From assembly GCF_001426705.1 (NCBI RefSeq), contig NZ_LMFC01000001.1, forward strand, positions 671,789 through 735,788: a stretch of 64,000 nt of DNA, written 5' to 3'. The notes beneath the pieces are model-generated. The model saw nothing but the letters and a program-made list of their open reading frames with translations, was not told where the DNA came from and searched no databases. The translations under genes were made by a program, and so were the position numbers. Below, one piece after another: positions 9,172 to 16,182 of this stretch (position 1 is its first letter; every line of letters begins with the position of its first letter). The DNA is from Cellulomonas sp. Root485. GTDB lineage: Bacteria; Actinomycetota; Actinomycetes; Actinomycetales; Cellulomonadaceae.

Positions 9172-9198
9172 GGCGGGGTGCTCGGGGAGCACCCCGCC
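9172..9198 (-). terminator. intrinsic terminator of the sugar ABC operon
   Basis: A 12-bp perfect stem (9172-9183 with 9187-9198) with a 3-nt loop lies between the last permease gene and the lacI gene. On the minus strand it is followed by TTTCCC, a short U-run. It should separate ABC-operon transcription from the regulator gene. Confidence 0.75.
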
Positions 9199-9275
9199 CA
9201 TCCATCGACCGGGCTGGTGTCACGGTCAGGACGACCATGACCGCCCGGGGCGTGCCACGAACCAGTGTGCGCGGG

Positions 9276-10190
9276 TCAGCCCTTGACAGCACCCTGCATG
9301 ATGCCGGCGACGAGCTGACGGCCCGCGATGAAGAACAGGATGATGAGCGGGATCGTGGAGACGGTGACGCCCGCCATGATCAGCGACATGTCCTTGAAGT
9401 ACGACGCCTGGAGCAGCTGGATGGCCACCGGCAGCGTCGGGTTCTGCGGTCCGAGGACGATGAACGGCCAGAAGAAGTTCGTCCACGAGGCGACGAACGT
9501 GAACAGGCCGAGCATGACGGCCGCCGGGCGCGCCGCCGGGAGGGCGATGTGCCAGAACGTCCGGATCATCGACGCTCCGTCGACGCGGGCGGCCTCGACG
9601 AGCTCGTACGGCAGAGCCGACTCGAGGTACTGCGTCATCCAGAAGACGCCGAACGCGGTGACCAGACCCGGGACGATGACGGCGACGAGCTTGCCGGTCC
9701 ACCCGAGCTGGGACATCACGATGAACAGCGGGACGATGCCGAGCTGCGTCGGCACGGCCGTCGTGGCGATGACGAACACGAGCAGGGCGTTGCGGCCCTT
9801 GAAGCGCAGCTTGGAGAACGAGAACCCGGCCAGCGTGGAGAAGAGCACCACGGACAGCGCCGTGATCGTCCCGACGATGATCGAGTTGCCCAGCGCCTTC
9901 CAGAACTGGATCTCGCCGTTCAGCACCTTGCCGACGTTCGTGAAGAACTCGCCCTGCGGGATGAGCGACGGGATCGGGTTCTGCGCGATGTACGCCGAGT
10001 TCGACGACGCGAGCAGGAACGCGTAGTACAGCGGTGCGATCGCCAGGACGATCGCGACCCCGAGCAGCGTGTACGTGACCCAGCCCGGGCGACGGTCGGA
10101 ACCGGCGGCCGTCGAGCGGCTGCGTCCGGCGGCGCGGGCCGCGCCACGGCCGGCGGTCTGCCGGATGACCGGCAGCGAGGGGGCGCTCAT
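9276..10190 (-). CDS. sugar ABC transporter permease (MalG/CebG type)
   Basis: A 304-residue inner-membrane permease of the carbohydrate uptake-1 (CUT1) family. The conserved cytoplasmic EAA loop is VEAARVDGASMIRTFWHIALP, cut here to its recognisable core EAARVDGAS, which contacts the ATPase. Six membrane segments are expected, the first near residues 38-60. The frame stays open far upstream, but the ATG at 10190 overlaps the stop of the preceding permease as ATGA and is the credible start. A poly-charged N-terminal extension of about 35 residues precedes the first membrane helix. It should pair with the 10187-11194 product to form the channel. Confidence 0.92.
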   Translation of the reverse strand: MSAPSLPVIRQTAGRGAARAAGRSRSTAAGSDRRPGWVTYTLLGVAIVLAIAPLYYAFLLASSNSAYIAQNPIPSLIPQGEFFTNVGKVLNGEIQFWKALGNSIIVGTITALSVVLFSTLAGFSFSKLRFKGRNALLVFVIATTAVPTQLGIVPLFIVMSQLGWTGKLVAVIVPGLVTAFGVFWMTQYLESALPYELVEAARVDGASMIRTFWHIALPAARPAAVMLGLFTFVASWTNFFWPFIVLGPQNPTLPVAIQLLQASYFKDMSLIMAGVTVSTIPLIILFFIAGRQLVAGIMQGAVKG

Positions 10191-11194
10191 CGGGAAACCT
10201 TCTTCCGCTTGGTCGTCGACGAGTCGGACGAGATCTTGCGCGTGATCGAGAAGTTGATCAGGCCGATGATCACGATGATGAGGAACAGGATCCAGGCGAC
10301 CGCGGACGCACGTCCGAAGCTCTTCTGGTTGCCCCAGCCCAGCTCGTAGATGTACATGGTGGCCGTCATCCACTGGCGGCTCGGGCCGCCCTGACCGGTC
10401 TGGTCGAACAGACGCGGCTCGTCGAAGATCTGCAGGCCACCGATCGTGGAGGTGATGACCACGAAGATGATCGTCGGGCGCAGCATCGGCACGGTGACGG
10501 AGAAGAACTGCCGCACGCGGGTGGCGCCGTCCAGGACGGCTGCCTCGTACAGGTCCTTCGGGATGGCCTGCATCGCCGCGAGAAGGATCAGCGTGTTGTA
10601 GCCGGTCCACCGGAAGTCGACCATCGTCGCGATCGCGATGTGGCTGGGCAGGATCTGCGCGTGCCAGCCGATCGGGTCGATCCCGACGTAGCCGAGCACC
10701 GTGTTGATGAGGCCGGACTTGTCGGCGAACAGCTTGCCGAAGATGAGGCTGACCGCGACGGGCGCGACGACGTAGGGCAGCAGCACGCCCATGCGCCAGA
10801 AGGTGCGCGCGCGCAGGTTCGCGTCGAGGAGCGCCGCGAGCACGATCGCGATGATCAGCTGGGGGACCGTCGACAGGAAGAAGATGCTGAAGGTGTTGCG
10901 CAGGCTCTTCCAGAAGTTGGGCTCCTGGACGACGAACAGGTAGTTCTCGAAGCCGACGAAGGCACCCTTGCCACCGATCAGGTTCCAGTCGTGCACGGAC
11001 ACGTAGGCCGTGTACACGAGGGGGAACAGACCCGTGAGCGCGAAGAGGAGGAAGAACGGCGAGATGTAGAGGTAGGGCGAGACCTTGACGTCCCAGCGAC
11101 CGAGGGTCTGGCTGAAGCCGACCCGGCGCACGGCACGCTCGGGGTCCCGCTGCCGACCGCTGTCGAGCTGGGGTGGGGTGGTGGAGGTAGCCAT
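10187..11194 (-). CDS. sugar ABC transporter permease (MalF/CebF type)
   Basis: A 335-residue CUT1 permease, partner of the MalG-type protein. The EAA loop YEAAVLDGATRVRQFF lies in the second half. Membrane helices include YISPFFLLFALTGLFPLVY near residue 45 and a C-terminal helix around 300-320. The gene follows the binding-protein gene after an 88-nt gap containing a strong hairpin, and overlaps the next permease by 4 nt. No ATP-binding subunit is encoded nearby, so a shared ATPase such as MsiK elsewhere in the genome is presumably used; that part is inference. Confidence 0.92.
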   Translation of the reverse strand: MATSTTPPQLDSGRQRDPERAVRRVGFSQTLGRWDVKVSPYLYISPFFLLFALTGLFPLVYTAYVSVHDWNLIGGKGAFVGFENYLFVVQEPNFWKSLRNTFSIFFLSTVPQLIIAIVLAALLDANLRARTFWRMGVLLPYVVAPVAVSLIFGKLFADKSGLINTVLGYVGIDPIGWHAQILPSHIAIATMVDFRWTGYNTLILLAAMQAIPKDLYEAAVLDGATRVRQFFSVTVPMLRPTIIFVVITSTIGGLQIFDEPRLFDQTGQGGPSRQWMTATMYIYELGWGNQKSFGRASAVAWILFLIIVIIGLINFSITRKISSDSSTTKRKKVSR

Positions 11195-11235
11195 CAGGTG
11201 TCCTTCGTGGCGGTGGTCAGGAGCCTACGCGGGCA

Positions 11236-11271
11236 GGGCCGGGCCGATGGATTGACCCATCGGCCCGGCCC
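11236..11271 (-). other. strong intercistronic hairpin between binding-protein and permease genes
   Basis: A 15-bp perfect GC-rich stem (11236-11250 with 11257-11271) with a 6-nt loop lies between the solute-binding-protein stop and the first permease start. No U-run follows on the minus strand. The position suits an mRNA stabiliser or partial terminator that lets the binding protein be made in excess over the permeases, as known for malE-malF intergenic hairpins. Confidence 0.7.
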
Positions 11272-11282
11272 CGTGGCGTGCG

Positions 11283-12584
11283 TCAGCCGAGTGCGTTGAC
11301 CGCGGAGACGAACGTGTCCCACTGTGCAGCGGCGTCACCACCGTTGACGTCGACCTCGGTCAGAGCCGACTGCATCGCGTCGTTGACGGCGAAGTAGTTC
11401 GGGCCCTTGAACGGGGCGACGATGCCGACGGCACGGTTGGCCAGGATCTGGCCGGCCGGGGCGTCGTTGAAGAACGGGTTGACCGACGAGAGCAGCTCGT
11501 CCGAGGCGAGCGCCTCGACCTGGCTCGGGAACGTGCCCTTGCTCTTGTAGGCCGCGATCTGCTGCTCCGGCGCAGTCAGCCAGGCGGCCAGCTTCTTGGC
11601 CTCCTCAGCGTGCTTGCTCTGCGCGGGGACGGTCAGGAACGAGCCGCCCCAGTTGCCGGCGCCGCCGGGGAAGACGTCCGCGATGTCCCAGCCGGTCACG
11701 CCGGCCGAGTTGCCCTCGATGACACCGAGCATCCAGCCCGGGGCCAGCATGGTCGCGAAGCCGTCCGTCTGGAACGAGGCGGTCCAGTCGTCGCTCCACT
11801 GGCCGAGGTGCGCCGACAGGTTGTCGGTGACGGAGGCCGTGGTGACGGAGTCGTAGATGTCCTTCACCTCGGGGTTCGTGGCGGCGATGATCGTGCCGTC
11901 GTTGTCCTCGTAGGCGTTCTCGACCTGGTTGATCATGCCCTGGTAGATGGCACCAGCAGCGTCGAAGAAGGGCTTGCCCGTGGCCTCGGTGTACTGCTTG
12001 CCGAAGGCGAAGTAGTCGTCCCACGTGGCGTCGGCGCCACCGAGAGCAGCAGCGACCTCCTCACGGGTGGACGGCAGGCCGGCGGCGGCGAGCAGGTCAC
12101 CGCGGAACGCGATGGCCTCCGGGCCGATGTCCGTGCCGTAGCCCAGCAGGACGCCGTCGGGCGTCGTGGCCTGCGCGACCTTCCAGTCGAGCCAGCGGCC
12201 GTCGAGGGCCGGGTCCGTCAGGTCGGTGAACTTCTCCGGGTACTGCATGAGCTCGGGGAGCCAGTCGATCTCGATCATCTCGATGTCCGAGGCGCCCGAA
12301 CCCGACGCGAGGCGCGTGTTCAGGTTGTCGCGGGCCTCGTTCGAGGTCGCGGCCTTCTTGTTCTCGATGGTGATGCCCGGGTTCGCGGCCTCGTACTCCG
12401 CGAACATCTCGTCCGTGTAGCCGGGCTCGTTGAACGTGCCGAGCGTCAGGGTGATGTTCTCGGAACCGGCGTCGGAACCCTCGTCGCTGGGCGTCTCCGC
12501 GTTGCCGGAGCAGGCGGTGGCGAGGAGGGCGATGCCCGTGACCCCCGCCGCGGCTGCCCACATCTTGCTGGTGGTCTTGCGCAC
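11283..12584 (-). CDS. sugar ABC transporter solute-binding lipoprotein
   Basis: A 433-residue extracellular family 1 binding protein. The N-terminus is a lipoprotein signal peptide (MRKTTSKMW, hydrophobic core, lipobox LLATAC, Cys at residue 25) followed by a Ser/Glu/Asp-rich linker. The fold-typical pattern continues with LTLGTFNEPGYTDEMFAEYE and a C-terminal FKGPNYFAVNDAMQ. The start is GTG with AGGGAG 6 nt upstream. It is the first gene of the operon and is preceded by a LacI-type operator resembling the CebR/CelR box, so cello-oligosaccharides or cellobiose are the likely substrate. That substrate is inferred from the operator, not from binding residues. Confidence 0.9.
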   Translation of the reverse strand: MRKTTSKMWAAAAGVTGIALLATACSGNAETPSDEGSDAGSENITLTLGTFNEPGYTDEMFAEYEAANPGITIENKKAATSNEARDNLNTRLASGSGASDIEMIEIDWLPELMQYPEKFTDLTDPALDGRWLDWKVAQATTPDGVLLGYGTDIGPEAIAFRGDLLAAAGLPSTREEVAAALGGADATWDDYFAFGKQYTEATGKPFFDAAGAIYQGMINQVENAYEDNDGTIIAATNPEVKDIYDSVTTASVTDNLSAHLGQWSDDWTASFQTDGFATMLAPGWMLGVIEGNSAGVTGWDIADVFPGGAGNWGGSFLTVPAQSKHAEEAKKLAAWLTAPEQQIAAYKSKGTFPSQVEALASDELLSSVNPFFNDAPAGQILANRAVGIVAPFKGPNYFAVNDAMQSALTEVDVNGGDAAAQWDTFVSAVNALG

Positions 12585-12721
12585 TGTGACTCCCTTGTCA
12601 GTCGGACGGCGTCCTCGCCGTACCCCTAGGGCACCCGTCGTCCGCGCGCCGAAGGGGGCGATACGGACATCGGGTTGGGCCGTGTGGACCCGGCGCGGTC
12701 ACGTTCCCTTCCGCAGTGATG

Positions 12722-12735
12722 CGGGAGCGTTCCCA
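12722..12735 (-). promoter_or_regulatory. CebR/CelR-like operator of the sugar ABC operon
   Basis: The minus strand reads TGGGAACGCTCCCG. This differs at two positions from TGGGAGCGCTCCCA, the known operator of the cellobiose repressors CebR (Streptomyces) and CelR (Thermobifida). It lies about 140 nt upstream of the binding-protein start and just downstream of a TTGACA box (12777-12772 on the minus strand), so a bound repressor would block transcription near +1. Confidence 0.72.
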
Positions 12736-12748
12736 CGCGCTGCGGAGT

Positions 12749-12777
12749 ACTGTCGTCGGCGCCTCAGCGAGTGTCAA
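12749..12777 (-). promoter_or_regulatory. probable promoter of the sugar ABC operon
   Basis: A perfect -35 hexamer TTGACA occupies 12777-12772 on the minus strand. With 17-nt spacing the -10 position would be GACAGT (12754-12749), a weak match. The rest of the 12585-12871 gap is the 5' leader and operator region; I see no gene there. Confidence 0.5.
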
Positions 12778-12871
12778 GGACGCCGAGTGGTGTAAATGCC
12801 GTGGTAGCGATCCCACACCAACGTTTCTGCAGGTCAGAGCGATATGGACATCGGTCCGTGTTACCGAATCG

Positions 12872-13402
12872 TTACGGCTGCGGCGCCTGTCCGTGACCAT
12901 CGGCGTGGTCGTCGATCCATCGGCGTGCCACGACCTGCTCAACCTCCAGCGCGGACCGGATCGCCCCGGCGGTCGCCTGCTCGATCGCGGACGCGAAGAG
13001 GGGCACCGTCGCGCGCAGGTCGCCGTCGTAGGTGACCGTCGTGGCACCTGTACCGGTAGGGGTCAGAGCCGTCCGCCCGCTCAGCCGCACCGGGGCACCG
13101 GCGATCTCGACGACGACGGTCCCGACGCGTGAGCCGTCGGCAGCAGGTGCCTCCCACGCCTCGACCTGCCGGACGTCGATCTGGCTCCCGACGAGGCTCC
13201 GCAGGTGCGCCGGGATCTGGTCGGTGGGCAGCGCGCGGCGCGTCGTCACGGTGAACGCGTCGTCCGGGTCGCCCGTCACGTCCACGTGCTGCTCGAGCGC
13301 GCCGCTGGCGCGGACCTTCTGGTGCACGTACTCCGGGTCCGCCAGGAGCTGCGCCGCGGCGCGTGCGTCCGTCGGGAGGTCGAGCGTCACGCTCAGTCGC
13401 AC
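12872..13402 (-). CDS. DUF2505 family protein
   Basis: A 176-residue protein matching the actinobacterial DUF2505 family, which is SRPBCC/START-like: a lipid- or hydrophobe-binding helix-grip fold of unknown function. Typical features are the opening beta-strand LSVTLDLPTDA, the segment DPEYVHQKV, the central TVTTRRALPTDQIP, and the final amphipathic helix. The GTG at 13402 is preferred because GAAGGA stands 7 nt upstream and because it begins at the domain boundary; the frame extends further upstream without similarity. It is divergent from pdtaS across a gap of about 100 nt. Confidence 0.82.
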   Translation of the reverse strand: MRLSVTLDLPTDARAAAQLLADPEYVHQKVRASGALEQHVDVTGDPDDAFTVTTRRALPTDQIPAHLRSLVGSQIDVRQVEAWEAPAADGSRVGTVVVEIAGAPVRLSGRTALTPTGTGATTVTYDGDLRATVPLFASAIEQATAGAIRSALEVEQVVARRWIDDHADGHGQAPQP

Positions 13403-13489
13403 GATGGGTCCTTCGGTGATCGAGTTCGGTGGGTCGAGGCTAGCCGCCCACGTCCTGGCCGTCCTGCCCACCGCCCCTCCGGCGCGACC

Positions 13490-13495
13490 TACCCT
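13490..13495 (+). promoter_or_regulatory. -10 element of leaderless pdtaS
   Basis: TACCCT fits the actinobacterial TAnnnT -10 pattern and ends 7 nt before the GTG start of pdtaS. The transcript would therefore begin at or next to the start codon. Confidence 0.55.
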
Positions 13496-13502
13496 GGTGC
13501 CC

Positions 13503-14984
13503 GTGTCCACGCTGAGCACCCTCGCCGCTCGATACGCCGCGCTCGATGCTCACGACCTCGAGTGGCTGCACCTGCTGGTCGGAGACTGGCAGGTCCTGTC
13601 CGACCTCGCGTTCGCCGACCTGGTGCTGTGGCTCCCGACGACGGGCGGCGACTTCGTCGCGATCGCCCAGGCGCGCCCGTCGACCGGCGCGACCGTCCAC
13701 TACGACGACGTGGTCGGGTCGAGCGCGCCCGAGGGTCAGCGTCCGCAGCTGCAGCGCTCCCTGGACGAGCGCGCGGCACAGCGCTCCCGCGAGCCGCGCT
13801 GGTTCGGCTCCTACGCCGTGCGCGAGGAGGCCGTCCCGGTGGTCCGGCGCGGCAAGGCGATCGCCGTGCTCGCCCGTCAGACCAACCTCGGGGGCGCTCG
13901 GACACCCAGCCGCCTCGAGCTCAACTACGTCGAGGCGGCCGACGACGTCTTCGCGATGGTCGGTCGTGGCGAGTTCCCGGCACCCGACGCCCCGACCGGC
14001 CCACGCCGCGGCGCCCCGCGCGTCGGGGACGGGCTCGTGCGCCTCAACTCCGAGGGCGAGGTCCTCTACGCGAGCCCCAACGCCCTGTCGTGCTTCCACC
14101 GGCTCGGCGTGGTCGGTGACCTCGTCGGTCGCTCGCTGGTCGAGGTCACCGCCGAGCTGATCGAGCAGCACGACACGGTCGACGAGTCGATGCCGCTCGT
14201 CCTCATGGGGCGCGCCCCCTGGCGGGTCGACGTCGAGGCCCGCGGGGTCGCGCTCTCCCTGCGGGCGGTGCCCCTCACCGAGCACGGCCAGCGCGTCGGG
14301 GCCGTGCTGCTGTGCCGCGACGTCTCGGAGCTGCGGCGCCGCGAGCGCGAGCTCATCACCAAGGACGCCACGATCCGCGAGATCCACCACCGCGTGAAGA
14401 ACAACCTCCAGACCGTCGCGGCCCTGCTGCGGCTCCAGTCCCGGCGCGTGGCCTCGCCCGAGGCCAAGGAGGCGCTCGGCGAGGCGATGCGCCGCGTCGC
14501 CACGATCGCGCTCGTGCACGAGACGCTGTCCCAGACGCTGGACGAGAGCGTCCCGTTCGACGACCTCGTCGGGCGCAGCCTGCGGCTCGCCGCGGACGTG
14601 GCCACGGAAGGTGCGCACGTGCGCACGCTGGTGCGCGGGTCGTTCGGGTCGATCCCTGCGGAGGACGCCACGGCTCTCGCGCTCATCCTGACCGAGCTGG
14701 TGACCAACGCGGTCGAGCACGGGTTCGAGGGGCGGGAGTCCGGGACGGTCGAGGTCATCGTCGAACGGTCGGACGACGCGCTGCGGGTCGAGGTGGCCGA
14801 CGACGGTTCCGGGCTACCCACCGAGCGCGGCGCCGGCACCGGCCTCGGCACCCAGATCGTGTCGACCCTGGTGACCAACGAGATGCGCGGCACCATCGAG
14901 TGGGCGAGCCGGGAGGGCGGCGGGACGTCCGTCGTCATCGAGGCCCGGTTGCGTGGACCGAGGGACGCCGCCGCGCTGATCTGA
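13503..14984 (+). CDS. pdtaS: sensor histidine kinase PdtaS
   Basis: A 493-residue soluble histidine kinase matching mycobacterial PdtaS along its length. It has an N-terminal GAF-like region (WLHLLVGDWQVLSDLAFAD), a PAS region (GDGLVRLNSEGEVLYASPNALS), then the HisKA_2 dimerisation segment IREIHHRVKNNLQTVAALLRLQ with the phospho-acceptor at His295/296. An HWE/HATPase domain follows (LILTELVTNAVEHGF, DDGSGLP, GTGLGTQIV). In mycobacteria it phosphorylates PdtaR, an ANTAR antiterminator that binds RNA; that partner is not in this window. The GTG at 13503 matches the MSTL start of the mycobacterial protein, and a GTG two codons upstream is the alternative. Confidence 0.93.
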   Translation: MSTLSTLAARYAALDAHDLEWLHLLVGDWQVLSDLAFADLVLWLPTTGGDFVAIAQARPSTGATVHYDDVVGSSAPEGQRPQLQRSLDERAAQRSREPRWFGSYAVREEAVPVVRRGKAIAVLARQTNLGGARTPSRLELNYVEAADDVFAMVGRGEFPAPDAPTGPRRGAPRVGDGLVRLNSEGEVLYASPNALSCFHRLGVVGDLVGRSLVEVTAELIEQHDTVDESMPLVLMGRAPWRVDVEARGVALSLRAVPLTEHGQRVGAVLLCRDVSELRRRERELITKDATIREIHHRVKNNLQTVAALLRLQSRRVASPEAKEALGEAMRRVATIALVHETLSQTLDESVPFDDLVGRSLRLAADVATEGAHVRTLVRGSFGSIPAEDATALALILTELVTNAVEHGFEGRESGTVEVIVERSDDALRVEVADDGSGLPTERGAGTGLGTQIVSTLVTNEMRGTIEWASREGGGTSVVIEARLRGPRDAAALI

Positions 14985-15080
14985 CGGCGACCTCGGGCCA
15001 GAGCGTCCCGACGAGCGCTGTGGCTTCGGCGCGGCGAGCGCTGCCGGCTGACGGGGAACCGGCCGGTGCCGGACGTGACG

Positions 15081-15111
15081 CGGCCCCGCCGCGCGGTGCG
15101 CAGCGGGGCCG
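15081..15111. terminator. terminator between convergent pdtaS and whiB1
   Basis: A 9-bp perfect stem (cggccccgc at 15081-15089 with gcggggccg at 15103-15111) and a 13-nt loop lie between the ends of the two convergent genes. It probably stops both transcripts. Confidence 0.6.
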
Positions 15112-15141
15112 GGTTCGTCGTGGGACGAGGTGGCGGTGAGG

Positions 15142-15390
15142 TCAGCCGGCGCGACGCTGGCGCGCGGTGCGACGCTTGAGCGCGCGGCGCTCGTCCTCGG
15201 AGAGCCCGCCCCAGACGCCCGCGTCCTGACCGGTCTCGATGGCCCACTTCAGGCACGTGTCGACGACGGGGCAGCGGCGGCAGACGGCCTTCGCCTCGTC
15301 GATCTGGAGCAGCGCGGGGCCGGTGTTCCCGATGGGGAAGAACAGCTCCGGGTCCTCGTCGAGACACGCTGCGCGGTGGCGCCAATCCAT
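15142..15390 (-). CDS. whiB1: WhiB1-type iron-sulfur transcriptional regulator
   Basis: An 82-residue Wbl protein. Four cysteines (9, 37, 40, 46) in the C...CxxCxxxxxC pattern bind a [4Fe-4S] cluster. The GVWGGLSEDERRALKRR turn and basic tail form the sigma-factor and DNA-contacting part. MDWRHRA, DPELFFPIGNTGPAL and TGQDAGVWGG match mycobacterial WhiB1, an essential, nitric-oxide-sensitive partner of the housekeeping sigma factor. The ATG has an AGGAGAG site upstream. A 396-nt gene-free region with an inverted repeat lies upstream, pointing to complex regulation. Confidence 0.95.
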   Translation of the reverse strand: MDWRHRAACLDEDPELFFPIGNTGPALLQIDEAKAVCRRCPVVDTCLKWAIETGQDAGVWGGLSEDERRALKRRTARQRRAG

Positions 15391-15786
15391 GAGTTCTCTC
15401 CTAGGCACACGTCGAGAGGCGCCCGGGGTCAGGGCGCGCGAGTCTGGACGCGAGATCGGGGGTGGGGGACGTACTGCATCAAGGCTCGCACCGGTCCGGG
15501 AACTCCACAAGGGTTACGGGGAGGTTTCATATCCGTAACGACTGAGGCGTTCGTCACACCTGTGCACGGGCTGTGCCCGGAGGCGTCCCGCATGTTGCCG
15601 CAGGTGAGGGCAATAGTCGGACAAACGTCCAGTACCTGACCGGTCTCCGACGCGGTGATCAGGGTCACGAGGTGGCGTGAGTCACCGTAGATCCGTGGTA
15701 TCGGGGAGTGAGCGTCGGTGCAGGTCAGGTGCTCGCCGACGCCCGACGGCGACGGACCGCACCCGCGGGTGCCTAGGCTCCTTGCT
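15391..15786. promoter_or_regulatory. 396-nt gene-free region upstream of whiB1
   Basis: The region separates whiB1 (minus) from a divergent small membrane protein (plus) and I see no credible gene in it. It contains the inverted repeat GTTACGG-N13-CCGTAAC (15513-15539), about 125-150 nt before the whiB1 start, and the -10 box TAGGCT (15774-15779) of the plus-strand gene. I could not place the whiB1 promoter with confidence. Confidence 0.5.
15774..15779 (+). promoter_or_regulatory. -10 element of the leaderless gene at 15787
   Basis: TAGGCT fits TAnnnT and ends 7 nt before the GTG at 15787. This is the same geometry as at several other genes in the window. Confidence 0.55.
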
Positions 15787-16182
15787 GTGACCGACCGCCG
15801 TCCTCCCGTGCTGCTCGTCGTCTGCCTGCTCGTCACCGTCGAGGCCGCCGCGTTCGTCGGCCTGGGTGTCGCGTGGACCGCCGACGTCGTGCGCGGCGCC
15901 GCGACCATGCCGGGCGCGAGCCTGTTCCTCGCTGCCTTCGGCGTCGGTGTGGCGCTGCTGCTCCTGCTCGCCGCCCGAGGGCTGTGGCGCGGCAAGCGGT
16001 GGGCCCGATCCCCGGTGATCATGTGGCAGATCCTGCTCGTGGTGCTCTCGATCGGCTGGCTCACCGTGGAGCCGACCGCCTGGGCCGGCGTCGTGCTCGT
16101 CGTCGCGGTGCTGATCGGCGTCGGGCTCCTGCTGCCGTCGGCCGTCGCCGCGACCGCCCGCCATCAGGACCCGCCCGCATAG
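15787..16182 (+). CDS. small four-helix membrane protein, unknown
   Basis: This 131-residue protein has four predicted membrane helices, around residues 8-30 (VLLVVCLLV), 45-66 (LFLAAFGVGVALLLLL), 76-93 (VIMWQILLVVLS) and 98-118 (WAGVVLVVAVLIGVGLLLP), with a basic loop RGLWRGKRWARS between the second and third. Similar small proteins are common and uncharacterised in actinobacteria. The GTG start is supported by a TAGGCT box 7 nt upstream. Its end overlaps the convergent EssC-like gene by 19 nt. Confidence 0.75.
   Translation: MTDRRPPVLLVVCLLVTVEAAAFVGLGVAWTADVVRGAATMPGASLFLAAFGVGVALLLLLAARGLWRGKRWARSPVIMWQILLVVLSIGWLTVEPTAWAGVVLVVAVLIGVGLLLPSAVAATARHQDPPA

Noticed and set aside
12860-12877. 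GTTACCG and GTTACGG copies near the end of the DUF2505 gene as a regulator site
   Set aside because: They are directly repeated rather than inverted, overlap the stop codon of the gene and are far from a plausible promoter, so chance is likely.
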